NCBI RefSeq assembly: GCF_017354945.1
Contig: NZ_CP071503.1
Span: forward strand, 2,170,001 to 2,234,000
Direction: 5' to 3'
DNA length: 64,000 nt
Source: Shewanella avicenniae
GTDB lineage: Bacteria > Pseudomonadota > Gammaproteobacteria > Enterobacterales > Shewanellaceae
The position numbers and the translations under genes are program-made. How positions within the stretch are numbered: position 1 is the first letter of the stretch; each line of letters starts with the position of its first letter. The notes under the pieces are model-generated. The model searched no databases and was not told where the DNA came from. It was given only the letters and a program-made list of their open reading frames with translations. Below are positions 48,348 through 58,030 of this stretch, one piece after another.

Positions 48348-49223
48348 TTATTTGGTAATCGTCAGTGCTGACGCTACCAGTTGTTGAACGTAAGCAGGCA
48401 GTGCAAAACTGGCCTGATGTAAAGCTGGCGTATAATAACGGGTCACCAGCCCTGCCCGTTTAAATCGTGTCGTAATCTCAGCTACCGGCAGCTGTTTTGC
48501 GTCAACATCATCTGTTGCCCAGACAAAGGTCATACAACCGCCGATATAGGTGGGCACTGCCGCTTGGTAGAAGGTGCAATCGTTGACGTAAGAATGCATG
48601 CGCCGCACGGTATTACTGATTTCATCTTGCTGCAGAAACGGCACACCGTTTTGCGCTACAAAAATGCCGTTGTCATTCAGCAAACGTTTACAGTGCTCAT
48701 AAAATTCTGAACTGAACAGTACCTCGCCTGGTCCCACCGGATCTGTGCAGTCCGAAATAATCACATCAAATTTTTCTGTCGCTGTACGAACGTACTCCAA
48801 ACCGTCGTTAATCACCAAATTTAGGCGAGGATCGTCGTAGGCTCCATTTGAGTGTGCTGGAAAATAGCTTTTACACATCTCCACTACCGCAGCGTCAATC
48901 TCCACCATGGTAATGGCTTCAACACTTGAGTGCTTCACTACTTCGCGCAAAATGCCACCATCACCGCCGCCGATAATCAACACGCGCTTGGCACTGCCAT
49001 GGGCCAATAACGGCACGTGAGTCAGCATTTCATGATAGATAAACTCATCCCGCTCAGTCGTTTGAATTGCGCCGTTCAGCGCCATCACCTTGCCTAAGGC
49101 TTGGGTTTCAAAAATACTCAGATGCCACTGTTCTGTTCGCTGTTCAAACAGTATGTTTTCAACTTCAAAGTACTGACCGTAGCCTTGATGCAGTGTTTCA
49201 TAATAAAGCGCTTTGTTTTGCAT
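48348..49223 (-). CDS. speE: Spermidine synthase
   Basis: SpeE transfers an aminopropyl group from decarboxylated SAM to putrescine. From ATG 49223 it is 291 residues, and '[19 protein letters not shown]' aligns from its first residue with E. coli SpeE. Motifs: '[18 protein letters not shown]' (SAM-like binding) and '[18 protein letters not shown]' (catalytic Asp). The frame stays open upstream to a GTG at 49316, adding 31 residues with no family match. The ribosome-binding site before ATG 49223 is weak, and a short ORF ends in the same frame upstream. Confidence 0.95.
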   Translation of the reverse strand: MQNKALYYETLHQGYGQYFEVENILFEQRTEQWHLSIFETQALGKVMALNGAIQTTERDEFIYHEMLTHVPLLAHGSAKRVLIIGGGDGGILREVVKHSSVEAITMVEIDAAVVEMCKSYFPAHSNGAYDDPRLNLVINDGLEYVRTATEKFDVIISDCTDPVGPGEVLFSSEFYEHCKRLLNDNGIFVAQNGVPFLQQDEISNTVRRMHSYVNDCTFYQAAVPTYIGGCMTFVWATDDVDAKQLPVAEITTRFKRAGLVTRYYTPALHQASFALPAYVQQLVASALTITK

Positions 49224-49319
49224 GTACCGGTCCGAAAACGGGATAAAAAAGAAAATGCTCAAACCCCAGTTGCTTTCATCCAGAAAGACCGGGGGCGACC
49301 GTCGCAGCGGCGACACTCA

Positions 49320-49466
49320 TCAGTGGGTATTATTGGCCTCTTCACGGCCAGAATTGATGCGGATAAGCGTGAGGTGCTTCAAGCGAATATCATCGTAATG
49401 ACAGCCGACAGCTACCAGGTCTTCTGGCACTTTACGGTAAAGTGCAACAAATAAATGGTTGTGCAT
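49320..49466 (-). CDS. Possible small ORF or leader upstream of speE (48 aa)
   Basis: A 48-codon ORF on the minus strand starts at ATG 49466 with an AGAGGG ribosome-binding site about 10 nt upstream. It begins MHNHLFVALYRKVPEDL and ends GREEANNTH, then two in-frame stops (TGA TGA). It lies in the same frame as speE. All four Arg codons are CGT or CGC, with no rare codons, which looks like coding sequence. I do not recognise the protein. It could be a regulatory leader peptide for the polyamine operon or a separate small protein. Confidence 0.45.
   Translation of the reverse strand: MHNHLFVALYRKVPEDLVAVGCHYDDIRLKHLTLIRINSGREEANNTH
49427..49445. repeat. 19-bp perfect palindrome upstream of speE
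   Basis: GCACTTTAC-G-GTAAAGTGC has 9-bp perfect arms around one base. It lies inside the small ORF (codons 8-14) and could act as an operator or as a 7-bp RNA hairpin with a 5-nt loop. Confidence 0.5.
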
Positions 49467-49869
49467 TAGCTAAAGACCCTCTTAACCCCGCGTTGATATA
49501 TGCGCAACAGCGGTTAATGACTCATAAACCATAAAACCCAATAAGCCCAAGTGTTGGCCAGACACCGACACTCCCATAAAACGGCGCAATTAAACCTTGC
49601 TACCGTCCAGATTGCAAGCATCAATCGTCTCGATTATTCCGCTTTTACTTCATCACGCCACAATCTCGAAAAAGCCTGCGCTAATTTCGAGCGAAATAGT
49701 ACAAAAATTCATTGTGTTAATCAAAAAAAGCTGAGTTGATAACAGTGACGGATCAAATTTAGTAACAAAGGGTTTTAACCGCGTAAAAACTACCCAGATG
49801 AGTGCCTGCCCTCGCGGCTGCATTGCTGTATAATCAAGTTCAACTTCTGCAGCAAATTTTGAGATCCTT
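49467..49869. other. Intergenic region between spermidine operon and CvfB-like gene
   Basis: About 400 bp with no supported gene. It must carry divergent promoters: a TATAAT at 49829-49834 faces the CvfB-like gene. A 62-codon plus-strand frame at 49551-49739 shows no protein-like features. I see no tRNA, riboswitch or terminator here. Confidence 0.5.
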
Positions 49870-50703
49870 ATGGTCGAACTGGGAAAAACCTGCCACTTAC
49901 CTGTTGTTAAGCACGTTGAATTTGGGGTTTACCTCAACGCTGATGCCTTTGGTCAGGTGTTGTTACCGCGTAAATACGTGCCAGAACAATGTGAAATCGG
50001 CGATGAAATCGAGGTATTTATTTACCTTGATTCTGAAGACACACCAATTGCCACCACCCGCAAGCCTTTGGCTCAGGTCGGTGAGTTTGCCTATCTCAAA
50101 ACAGTTGCCACAGGACGTTACGGTGCCTTTCTCGATTGGGGCTTAGATAAAGATCTGTTACTGCCTTTTTCTGAACAACGCCAACAAGCAGAGGAAGGCC
50201 GCAGCTATTTAGTCTATGTCCATGTGAATCGTGCGGACGAACGTATCGTCGCCTCCGCTAAAATCGACAAATTTATCGATAAAACCCCTGCCAACTACCG
50301 TAACGGTGAACAAGTCAACATTATCGTCGCGGGCAAGTCAGACTTGGGCCAAAAAGTGATTGTTAACCAACAGCACTGGGGCGTGATCCACCAAAGCGAC
50401 CTGTTTAGAAATGTACGTTATGGCCAAGCGCTGACAGCGTTTATCAAGCAGGTACGAGCTGATGGCAAACTTGATATTGTGCTGCAAAAGCATGACCGTG
50501 AAGCATTAGACGCCCAATCGCAACAGATTTTGAAACGCTTGAATCAGGCCGCCGGCTTCCTGCCATTTAGTGATAAAACTTCACCAGAGGTTATTTACGC
50601 AGAACTTGGTATGAGCAAAAAGGCCTTTAAGAAAGCGATTGGCGGACTTTACAAAGCGGGCAAAATTGAGATTAGTGATGAGGGTATTCGCACTGCCGAA
50701 TAA
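49870..50703 (+). CDS. CvfB-like S1 RNA-binding protein
   Basis: The 277-residue protein has tandem S1-type OB folds and a C-terminal winged helix, as in CvfB/YitL. The first S1 segment is 'GVYLNADAFGQVLLPRKYVP', the second 'GRYGAFLDWGLDKDLLLPF' and a third 'GVIHQSDLFRNVRYGQ'. The C-terminal part is 'AELGMSKKAFKKAIGGLYKA'. Staphylococcal CvfB binds RNA and affects virulence genes; the role in Gram-negatives is unclear. It lies 67 bp before yceH. Confidence 0.9.
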   Translation: MVELGKTCHLPVVKHVEFGVYLNADAFGQVLLPRKYVPEQCEIGDEIEVFIYLDSEDTPIATTRKPLAQVGEFAYLKTVATGRYGAFLDWGLDKDLLLPFSEQRQQAEEGRSYLVYVHVNRADERIVASAKIDKFIDKTPANYRNGEQVNIIVAGKSDLGQKVIVNQQHWGVIHQSDLFRNVRYGQALTAFIKQVRADGKLDIVLQKHDREALDAQSQQILKRLNQAAGFLPFSDKTSPEVIYAELGMSKKAFKKAIGGLYKAGKIEISDEGIRTAE

Positions 50704-50770
50704 TCTATGCAGCGGGTGTTGCACGTCATCAGCAACGCCCATTACGCCGATTTAAGGAGAAAACTCAGCG

Positions 50771-51400
50771 ATGAAATTAGATGCACTGGAAGCCCGCGTA
50801 ATCGGCTGCTTACTAGAAAAAGAAACCACCACCCCAGATCAATATCCGCTATCCGTAAACGCCTTGACACTCGCCTGTAATCAAAAAACCAGCCGAGAAC
50901 CCGTAATGGATCTCAGTGAAGCTGAGGTGCTTGATACCTTGAGCCGCCTGCAACAGCAGCGTTTAGTGACTGAAGCCAGTGGTTTTGGTAGCCGCGTCAG
51001 CAAATATCAACATAGATTCTGCAATACCGAGTTTTCCGACTTACAGTTCAGCGATGCCGAACGCGCCATTGTCTGCGTGTTACTGTTGCGCGGCCCACAA
51101 ACCGCGGGCGAACTGCGTACCCGCTGTCAGCGCCTATATGAATTTAACGACCTGCTGCGAGTCGAAAGCACGCTACAACAGATGCAACAAAAATCTTGGT
51201 TAGTGCAGCTCGCCAAAGAGCCGGGTAAACGTGAGATTCGTTTCGCACAAACCTTTACCGATGTGGATGAGGCGCAAATAGCGAATGAGCCGATCGCCAT
51301 CAGCAGCCAAAGCCCTCGTAGCTCGTTAGAGCAACGTGTCACCGAACTTGAGCAACAAGTGGAAGCGCTGCAACAACAACTTGCCCAACTACTTGATTAA
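50771..51400 (+). CDS. YceH family protein (DUF480)
   Basis: The 209-residue protein carries two winged-helix repeats ('ARVIGCLLEKETTTPDQYPL' at residue 8 and 'ERAIVCVLLLRGPQTAGELR' near 97) and a C-terminal coiled coil ('LEQRVTELEQQVEALQQQL'). That is the YceH/DUF480 layout. The function is unknown, but the fold suggests DNA binding. An AAGGAGA ribosome-binding site precedes the ATG. The neighbour upstream is CvfB-like, downstream an ABC permease. Confidence 0.92.
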   Translation: MKLDALEARVIGCLLEKETTTPDQYPLSVNALTLACNQKTSREPVMDLSEAEVLDTLSRLQQQRLVTEASGFGSRVSKYQHRFCNTEFSDLQFSDAERAIVCVLLLRGPQTAGELRTRCQRLYEFNDLLRVESTLQQMQQKSWLVQLAKEPGKREIRFAQTFTDVDEAQIANEPIAISSQSPRSSLEQRVTELEQQVEALQQQLAQLLD

Positions 51401-51437
51401 TAACACACTATTTCAGCCATCCATCCACAGGAACCCC

Positions 51438-52277
51438 ATGAACACGACAACGGAAATAAGTAGTTCAGCGGTACGCCAGATTCGCCTGATAGCCGCCGTT
51501 GAGGTCCGCCGTTTGTTAAGTCAAACCAAAGGCTTAATGACCTTAGCCGCGTACGTACTACTTTGGTTGCTGTTACTGCTGTTTGTTATCCGCGATGCGG
51601 TCAACATGATGCAACAACCGCAAGCGTACGACATGGTAATGGGGCTGTTTGGTGACGGTGCATTCAGTAACTTGTTTAAATGGCCAGTCGCGGAATATGC
51701 CGTGTATTGGGTGTTTGCGATTATGTTGCATCCCATGTTCGCAACTATGTTATCTGCAGGGCAATTTGCTGATGATATTCAACGCGGTACTTTTCGGTTT
51801 TTGAGTTTGCATTGCAGCCGCACCTCACTTTTTTTTGGCCGCTTTGCTGGCGCCTTACTGGTGATGGCGTTGTTGACTGCAGCCACGGTGCTGATCACTA
51901 TGGTGATGGCACTAGTCCGAGCTCCGCAATTAGCCTCCGATGCTGTCTTAGGTGGCTTATTGATGTGGTTGGTGATTATGGCGATTATTCTGCCCTACAT
52001 CGCCTTGATGTCATTGCTGTCGGTGATTGCCGCCAACAGCAAACAAGCCATTATCTACGCTGTATTATATTTTACCCTGCTCACTATCGTAATTTGGGCA
52101 GCCAATATGCTGTTCACCCCGCTCACTAACCTTAATTACCTCCTACCGGGTGCATTTTCTGAAGACTTTTATCGCAGCACACCCGCGCAAGCCATTCAGC
52201 ACCTACTACTGCCACTCGGCCAAAGTGTGCTGTTTTTAGGCTTAGGATATTACGCATTTAGACGGAGTGATGTATGA
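51438..52277 (+). CDS. ABC-2 type transporter permease
   Basis: The 279-residue protein from ATG 51438 has about six membrane helices and the ABC-2 permease pattern: a long N-terminal helix ('LMTLAAYVLLWLLLLLFVIR'), then 'SAGQFADDIQRGTFRFLSLH', where the cytoplasmic coupling loop follows. A CAGGAACCCC stretch gives a ribosome-binding site; the earlier in-frame start at 51336 overlaps yceH and is rejected. Its stop overlaps the ATPase start by 4 bp (ATGA). The cargo is not evident. Confidence 0.88.
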   Translation: MNTTTEISSSAVRQIRLIAAVEVRRLLSQTKGLMTLAAYVLLWLLLLLFVIRDAVNMMQQPQAYDMVMGLFGDGAFSNLFKWPVAEYAVYWVFAIMLHPMFATMLSAGQFADDIQRGTFRFLSLHCSRTSLFFGRFAGALLVMALLTAATVLITMVMALVRAPQLASDAVLGGLLMWLVIMAIILPYIALMSLLSVIAANSKQAIIYAVLYFTLLTIVIWAANMLFTPLTNLNYLLPGAFSEDFYRSTPAQAIQHLLLPLGQSVLFLGLGYYAFRRSDV

Positions 52278-53179
52278 GTCTAATTAAGTGCCACCAGCTT
52301 AGCCGTCGTTACGGCAGCAAACTTGCACTCGATAATATCGAGTTAGATTTAGCCGCTGGCCGGCCCATTGCATTAGTGGGCCCAAATGGCGCGGGCAAAA
52401 CGACCCTATTTAGTCTGTTGTTGGGCTACATTCATCCCTCTGCAGGTAGCATCGAAATATTGGGAATGCTGCCGGGTGACAAAGAACTGCGCAACCAAAT
52501 TGGCGCACTGCCGCAAGATGCACAATTGGACCCTGATTTCAGTTTGTTGCAGCAGTTAACCCTATTTGCCGAACTAAGAGGCATGTCTCCCAAAGCGGCA
52601 AAACGAGAAGCAGAGCGAGTACTATCGCTGGTACAACTCAGTGATGCTCAGCAATATAAGCCATCCGCTCTCAGTCACGGCATGAGCAAGCGCGTTGCTA
52701 TTGCCCAAGCCTTTATTGGCAGCCCCAAGCTTATTTTGCTAGATGAACCCACCGCGGGGATTGATCCTGCTAACGCCCGCATCATTCGCGAGATCATTAG
52801 TCAACAAGCCAACGACACCACCTTTGTCGTGAGTTCGCATAATCTTGATGAGCTTGAACGTTTGTGTGATCGGGTAGTGTATTTAGAACAGGGACAACTT
52901 AAACAACAGGTTTCATTGGGTGAAGTCAACAGTATTAGCCACTATTACACCTTGCAACTGCAACAAGCAGATGATGCGCGCGTGCAGCAGGCGATCGCCA
53001 GCCTTGAAGGGGTGCAAAAAGTGAACATTGCCAGCCAACATACCTTTGTAATTGAATATCTTCCGTCTGCAACTGCGTTAGATATCGCCTTGCTCAATTT
53101 GTGTAAACAACACGGCTGGCATTACCGCTTATTACTCAACGGTCGTTCACTGGAAAATACCCTCTTCGCCACATCTTAA
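52274..53179 (+). CDS. ABC transporter ATP-binding protein
   Basis: This 301-residue ATPase pairs with the preceding permease. Walker A is 'GPNGAGKTTLFSLLLG' near residue 36, the signature is the variant 'ALSHGMSKRVAIAQA' (usual LSGGQ replaced by LSHGM), and Walker B is 'KLILLDEPTAGIDPANARI'. The last 80 residues are an accessory domain ('YYTLQLQQADDARVQQAIAS'). It resembles ATPases of ABC-2 exporters such as NosF/CcmA-like subunits. The pair probably exports or inserts a membrane-associated molecule; the cargo is unknown. Confidence 0.9.
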   Translation: MSLIKCHQLSRRYGSKLALDNIELDLAAGRPIALVGPNGAGKTTLFSLLLGYIHPSAGSIEILGMLPGDKELRNQIGALPQDAQLDPDFSLLQQLTLFAELRGMSPKAAKREAERVLSLVQLSDAQQYKPSALSHGMSKRVAIAQAFIGSPKLILLDEPTAGIDPANARIIREIISQQANDTTFVVSSHNLDELERLCDRVVYLEQGQLKQQVSLGEVNSISHYYTLQLQQADDARVQQAIASLEGVQKVNIASQHTFVIEYLPSATALDIALLNLCKQHGWHYRLLLNGRSLENTLFATS

Positions 53180-53189
53180 TGCTGCTCTG

Positions 53190-53250
53190 CTGGCAGTGAT
53201 TAGCTGCCAGTCTCGTAGGCTCCGCAAGAAAAAAGCTAACAATTTCTTGC
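53190..53250. repeat. Two inverted repeats between ABC and HD-GYP genes
   Basis: CTGGCAG (53190-53196) and CTGCCAG (53204-53210) form one hairpin after the ABC ATPase gene. GCAAGAAA (53224-53231) and TTTCTTGC (53243-53250) form a second. A TATAAT (53280-53285) follows, 42 bp before the HD-GYP gene. The first hairpin may be a weak terminator without a T run. Confidence 0.4.
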
Positions 53251-53326
53251 TACTACCAAGGTCGCACTTCACCCTCTGTTATAATTCCGTCTAAGCTTTA
53301 AAGAGTACGCATTTTGGAGCTTTTGG

Positions 53327-54442
53327 ATGGAACAAACCTCAACAAATAATCCCCCTACACTATTGGTCATCGATGATATTCCAGAAAATCTGACCCTGAT
53401 GTACCAGCTCTTTAAAGATGAATACAAAGTCAAAGGCGCAAATTGCGGCATTCGGGGGATAGATATTGCAGAGAATAGTCTGCCAGATCTCATTCTTTTA
53501 GACATTATGATGCCCGAAATGGATGGTTATGAGGTCTGTCGGCGTTTAAAACAAAACCCACATACCCGCGGTATTCCCATTATTTTTCTGACCGCCAAAG
53601 CAGAGAAGATTGATGAATCACGCGGATTGCAATTAGGCGCGGTCGACTACATCACCAAACCAATAAACCCCGATATCGTAAAGTGTCGGGTGAAAACGCA
53701 TATTGCCCTGAAATTGGCCAATGATCTGCTACGAGGCGAAAATCAATCCTTAGGCAAAGAAGTTGAACGCCGCACTCGAGAGGCACTCAAACAGCGCGAA
53801 GAACTACAATCTATTCAAGATATTACTTTTTATGCCATGGTGTCGTTAGCAGAAACCCGCGATAACGAAACTGGTAGTCATATCTGCCGCACCCAACATT
53901 ATATAAAGTGTCTTGCGCAGCAGTTGCGCTTAAACCCGCTTTATCAGGACGAAATTGATGACACCATGATCGACCTGCTTTTCAAATCTGCGCCACTGCA
54001 TGACATAGGTAAAATTGGCATCTCAGATACTATCCTGTTAAAAAAAGGCAAACTAACCCCCGAAGAATTTACCATCATGAAAAACCACACCACCATAGGT
54101 TATGTAGCGATTCAAAAGGCCGAAGTTGTGACCGGCAAGACGATGGACTTTCTTAAATATGCCAAAGAGATAGCGTATTATCACCATGAACACTGGGACG
54201 GAAATGGTTACCCTAAAGGCTTATCGGGGCGAGATATTCCATTATCAGCACGTCTGATGGCCGTTGCCGATGTTTATGATGCACTTATTAATCGCCGCGT
54301 TTATAAAGAAGCATTTACCCACCAAGACGCGGTGAATATGATTGTCGATGGAAAAGGAACTCACTTCGACCCAGACATCATTGACGCCTTTTTAGACATT
54401 ACAGATGAGTTATGGGAAATAGCGCAACGCTATCACAATTGA
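53327..54442 (+). CDS. HD-GYP response regulator (c-di-GMP phosphodiesterase)
   Basis: The 371-residue protein has a receiver (about 10-130, phospho-Asp in 'LILLDIMMPEMDGYEV' and Lys in 'YITKPINPD') and a C-terminal HD-GYP phosphodiesterase. The metal residues are kept: His-Asp 225-226 in 'PLHDIGKIGISD', and 'HHEHWDGNGYPKGL' near 286-299 with the GYP motif intact. It should hydrolyse c-di-GMP when phosphorylated. The next gene, 31 bp on, is a membrane histidine kinase without its own receiver, so the two form a likely two-component pair. Confidence 0.94.
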   Translation: MEQTSTNNPPTLLVIDDIPENLTLMYQLFKDEYKVKGANCGIRGIDIAENSLPDLILLDIMMPEMDGYEVCRRLKQNPHTRGIPIIFLTAKAEKIDESRGLQLGAVDYITKPINPDIVKCRVKTHIALKLANDLLRGENQSLGKEVERRTREALKQREELQSIQDITFYAMVSLAETRDNETGSHICRTQHYIKCLAQQLRLNPLYQDEIDDTMIDLLFKSAPLHDIGKIGISDTILLKKGKLTPEEFTIMKNHTTIGYVAIQKAEVVTGKTMDFLKYAKEIAYYHHEHWDGNGYPKGLSGRDIPLSARLMAVADVYDALINRRVYKEAFTHQDAVNMIVDGKGTHFDPDIIDAFLDITDELWEIAQRYHN

Positions 54443-54473
54443 TATGGAATTTAGTTAGCCTGATGGATGTTAG

Positions 54474-56915
54474 ATGACACAAAATATTAGCACCCAAGCA
54501 TGGGTTTGGCGTTCAATGGTAAAAACCGGCATTGTTCCGCTGATTTTAGTGGAATCGTTGCTGATCGCCATTTATTTGCTGAGTAATCATTTTATTAGCA
54601 GCGATAACATGCACTACATCTATCGGCAAGTGAATAAAGAGCTGCAAATATCCTCTGCACGCGAAGCTAAGATCATCGGCGAGCAGCTAGAAAACATCAG
54701 TAAAATTACCCAAATCTATCGTGCCGAGGCCACTCGCATACTGCAAAATCCGTTAACCGAAAATGCCGCTGAACAGGCAAATTTAGGGCTCGGGGACAGC
54801 GGCGTAGTTTACAGTAAGCAAGATCTTGGCGGTGCCGCTTCATACTACTCAGCGATTACCCGCGATAAAGACCTTCGCAAAGTCTATTCTTTGGCGCAAC
54901 TCGATCCGCTGATGAAACAGCTGCAACAAAGTAATCCAATGGTTGCCGCCATCTATTTCAATAGTTGGGACTCCTATAACCGCATCTATCCTTGGTTACA
55001 GTCAAACGTGCAATTTCCGTCCGACATGAACATTCCCGAGTTCAACTTTTACTATCTCGCGGACGCCAAACACAATCCAACTAAAGAGGTTGTATGGACC
55101 GATGTGTATATCGACCCCGCCGGTCAAGGTTGGATGGCATCTGCCATCGCGCCAGTCTATAACGGCGATTTTTTAGAAGGCGTCGTGGGGCTGGATTTAA
55201 CGGTTAGCTCGATTGTGCAAAACATTCAGCAGTTAAATATCCCGTGGGATGGCTATGCGGTATTGGCCAGTGACAACGGCTCTATCATGGCCTTGCCGCC
55301 ACAAGGCGAACAAGATTTCGGATTAAAGGAACTAACAGAGTTCAACTATCAACAAGCGATCAGCAAAGAAGTATTTAAGCCCGACGCCTTCAACTTAAAC
55401 AAACGCGCCGACACCGCCGCCTTAAGTGAAATGCTCAAACAAAGTCCGCAAGGAATTATGCAGACCGTGCTGCATGGCGAAAATAAGCTAGTGGCATGGT
55501 CACTGATCCCGCAAACCCAATGGTTACTGCTCAACATCGTGGATGAAAACAAGATGTATGCCGAATCGCGGGCACTGGAAAACAAATACCAGCACATCGG
55601 CTATTTATTGATTGGCGGTTTGGTCGGCTTCTATTCGCTATTTTTAGTGTTTATTTGGGTCTCGTCGAAACGAATGAGCCGCGCCATTGCCGAACCACTG
55701 TCGCAAATGCGCCACATGGTGGACAAGGTCAGTGACGGCGACTTTGATGTCAGTCATGAACACTTTCAGTTGCAAGAGATTGATGAAACGGCAGAAGCCA
55801 TTCACCACATGGGCAATAAACTGGATAAACTCACTAGTGCGCTCAAAGACGCCAAACTCCAAGCCGAAAACGCCAACGTGGCTAAAAGTCAGTTTATCTC
55901 CAACATCAGCCATGAAATCCGCACTCCGATGAATTCCATCTTGGGGTTAACCCATGTGCTAATGAACTCCAATTTAGACTTTGAGCAGCGCAGTAATCTG
56001 CTCAAAATCGACAAATCTGGGCGTCATTTGTTATCGCTAATTAACGACATTTTAGATCTGGCTAAAATTGATGCAGGCAAAGTTGAAATTGAAAAAATTC
56101 CGTTCGATATCAATCCAATTGTGCATGACGTGCGAGATTTGTTTGAATATAAAGCCAGCCATCATGGGGTAAGATTGCATCTGCGAATGGATGAACTGCT
56201 GCCCAAAGTCGTCGGCGATCCGCTGCGGGTCAAACAAGTACTGCTCAACTTTGTCAGCAATGCAATCAAGTTTACCGAACATGGCGATATCACCATTCGT
56301 GTTCGTCAATACGAAACCAGCAATCACCACGTTAAACTGCATTTTAGTGTAGAAGACACGGGCATTGGCTTAACTGAAGAGCAGCAAGCGCGAATTTTTG
56401 ACTCATTCCAACAGGCAGACAGTTCAATCACCCGCAAATACGGTGGCACAGGCTTAGGCTTAACGATTTCAAAACACATAATTGACTTGATGGACGGCGA
56501 GATTGGCGTTCACAGTGAACTCGGAAAAGGCAGCACCTTCTGGTTTGATCTGACGCTCCCCATTGACAATAACGCCATTGCCGAAAACCGAATCAGTGAA
56601 CTCAACGAGAGGCAACCCCAACTGCGTCATCTGCGCCAATGCAGCGTGGAAGAGTTACAGGATATTAATGAAAAGCTCACCATATTAGCTTCGCTATTAC
56701 AGGACTACGACTTAGCCTCTGAGTACTATTTTTCACAATACAAGCAGAGCTTTGAATTAGCCAATAGAGAACTCAGCGTGATGCTTGCGGGCAGAGTGAG
56801 TAGCTATGAGTTTGACAGTGCGCTGGTACTGGTGGAGCAGATGCGGCGCAGTATTGCAAACCGCATCGCTCACTTAGCAACGACGCCGCCGAACAAAACA
56901 GCTGAAAACGATTAA
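54474..56915 (+). CDS. Membrane sensor histidine kinase with Cache domain
   Basis: The 813-residue kinase has an N-terminal helix (about 16-36), a large periplasmic double-Cache sensor (about 40-370, '[17 protein letters not shown]', '[15 protein letters not shown]'), a second helix (about 372-395) and HAMP. HisKA has the phospho-His at about 480 in '[16 protein letters not shown]'; HATPase has '[13 protein letters not shown]' near 592 and '[14 protein letters not shown]'. The last 110 residues are helical and unassigned. There is no receiver, so phosphate probably goes to the HD-GYP protein encoded just upstream. Its 3' end overlaps the convergent NUP gene by 4 bp. Confidence 0.94.
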   Translation: MTQNISTQAWVWRSMVKTGIVPLILVESLLIAIYLLSNHFISSDNMHYIYRQVNKELQISSAREAKIIGEQLENISKITQIYRAEATRILQNPLTENAAEQANLGLGDSGVVYSKQDLGGAASYYSAITRDKDLRKVYSLAQLDPLMKQLQQSNPMVAAIYFNSWDSYNRIYPWLQSNVQFPSDMNIPEFNFYYLADAKHNPTKEVVWTDVYIDPAGQGWMASAIAPVYNGDFLEGVVGLDLTVSSIVQNIQQLNIPWDGYAVLASDNGSIMALPPQGEQDFGLKELTEFNYQQAISKEVFKPDAFNLNKRADTAALSEMLKQSPQGIMQTVLHGENKLVAWSLIPQTQWLLLNIVDENKMYAESRALENKYQHIGYLLIGGLVGFYSLFLVFIWVSSKRMSRAIAEPLSQMRHMVDKVSDGDFDVSHEHFQLQEIDETAEAIHHMGNKLDKLTSALKDAKLQAENANVAKSQFISNISHEIRTPMNSILGLTHVLMNSNLDFEQRSNLLKIDKSGRHLLSLINDILDLAKIDAGKVEIEKIPFDINPIVHDVRDLFEYKASHHGVRLHLRMDELLPKVVGDPLRVKQVLLNFVSNAIKFTEHGDITIRVRQYETSNHHVKLHFSVEDTGIGLTEEQQARIFDSFQQADSSITRKYGGTGLGLTISKHIIDLMDGEIGVHSELGKGSTFWFDLTLPIDNNAIAENRISELNERQPQLRHLRQCSVEELQDINEKLTILASLLQDYDLASEYYFSQYKQSFELANRELSVMLAGRVSSYEFDSALVLVEQMRRSIANRIAHLATTPPNKTAEND

Positions 56916-57946
56916 TTTGCTAACTGCCACTGCGGCCAATGGTGAATAATTTCGTCAGTTAAGGCGTTGGCCACTCGATAGGCGTTAATCATCGCAGGTT
57001 GATAACCGCTGCCGTTCGCCGCTAAGGCATCTGCAGCGGTTTGTCCTGGACCCTCTTGGTCAAAGTCAGACCCCGTCCGCAGCACTAACACACGGCTAAA
57101 ATTCAATTTCCCAGCATCACTACCACGCTTTAACGCAGCTAAACTGGCGTTATCTTCCATCTGAGTAGTACAGATTTTGGCTTTGCCATCAGTCAGTACC
57201 GCTGCATGTTGTTCCATAGCCTTGGCGATAGCACTGCCGACCCAGAAGGTGTCCGCCGAGACAGTGTCACACACCGACACAAACGGCGCGCCTGCTGCAA
57301 CTGAGCCTTGCGGGTAGATACGGCGATCTGCCGCAGCTTCTTTAGAGTCAAACAACGCTACATTTTTGGTCAATTGATAAGCCTTGTCCACCAATGTTGC
57401 GTTCAGCTGAAATACTTCTGTTCCCGCGCGCCATTTTGGCGCTTCACCGGGCTGAGTCGCACCCAAGGCAAACAATCCATGTGGCCAACCTGCGGGCATT
57501 TGGCGCGCATCCATTCGATGAACCAAACCACCATCTACCGCATACTGCGCCCAATGGGCAGAACCTAGCGTGCCATATTCAGGATTTACCCCGCCAATGC
57601 CAGCGATGATGATATAACTCTGGCGCAGATCAACCTGTGGATTAAACGCTAATGCAGTCAGCGTAGTGGCCGCATTGGCGTAACCCATATCAGTCGTCAC
57701 CATGCAGACACCTTTGGTATTGCATTTTAATTCAGGATATTTAGCGCTTAAGCCTGCCAATGGATAACGCTGGCTCAAATTTGCCTGCTGTTGCCAAGGC
57801 GCAGCTTCTTCACCGAACATAGTGACAATCAACACTTTGGGAGTAATTGCAGGCGCTTCAGTGGCAGCGGATGCCAGATTCAAGCTCATCACAGTACTTG
57901 CCAGCACCACACTCACCGCCAACGCGATATTTTTGCTGTTTTTCAT
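56912..57946 (-). CDS. Periplasmic NUP (purine nucleoside permease) family protein
   Basis: The 344-residue protein has a signal peptide (about residues 1-27, ending 'LNLASAA') and no other membrane segment. It belongs to the NUP family, named for a fungal purine nucleoside permease but related to nucleoside phosphorylases: '[15 protein letters not shown]', '[20 protein letters not shown]' and '[14 protein letters not shown]'. As a soluble periplasmic protein it more likely cleaves or binds nucleosides than transports them. There is no adjacent purine gene. Family call firm, activity inferred. Confidence 0.87.
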   Translation of the reverse strand: MKNSKNIALAVSVVLASTVMSLNLASAATEAPAITPKVLIVTMFGEEAAPWQQQANLSQRYPLAGLSAKYPELKCNTKGVCMVTTDMGYANAATTLTALAFNPQVDLRQSYIIIAGIGGVNPEYGTLGSAHWAQYAVDGGLVHRMDARQMPAGWPHGLFALGATQPGEAPKWRAGTEVFQLNATLVDKAYQLTKNVALFDSKEAAADRRIYPQGSVAAGAPFVSVCDTVSADTFWVGSAIAKAMEQHAAVLTDGKAKICTTQMEDNASLAALKRGSDAGKLNFSRVLVLRTGSDFDQEGPGQTAADALAANGSGYQPAMINAYRVANALTDEIIHHWPQWQLAN

Positions 57947-58030
57947 TTGCCAACCTTTTGTTTTAATTATTTGTTGTTTCTTTATGGGGGAACTATTTTC
58001 TACCGAATCATAATGGACAGCGCAACCCCA

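Noticed and set aside
49101..49454. 117-codon plus-strand frame over the speE start and leader
   Set aside because: Antisense to speE and to the possible leader ORF; no protein-like features.
49551..49739. 62-codon plus-strand frame between speE and the CvfB-like gene
   Set aside because: No ribosome-binding site, skewed composition and no recognisable motif.
50714..50740. Terminator between the CvfB-like gene and yceH
   Set aside because: GGGTGTTGC/GCAACGCCC pairs with one wobble, but there is no T run, so I do not call a terminator; it may be a leader hairpin.
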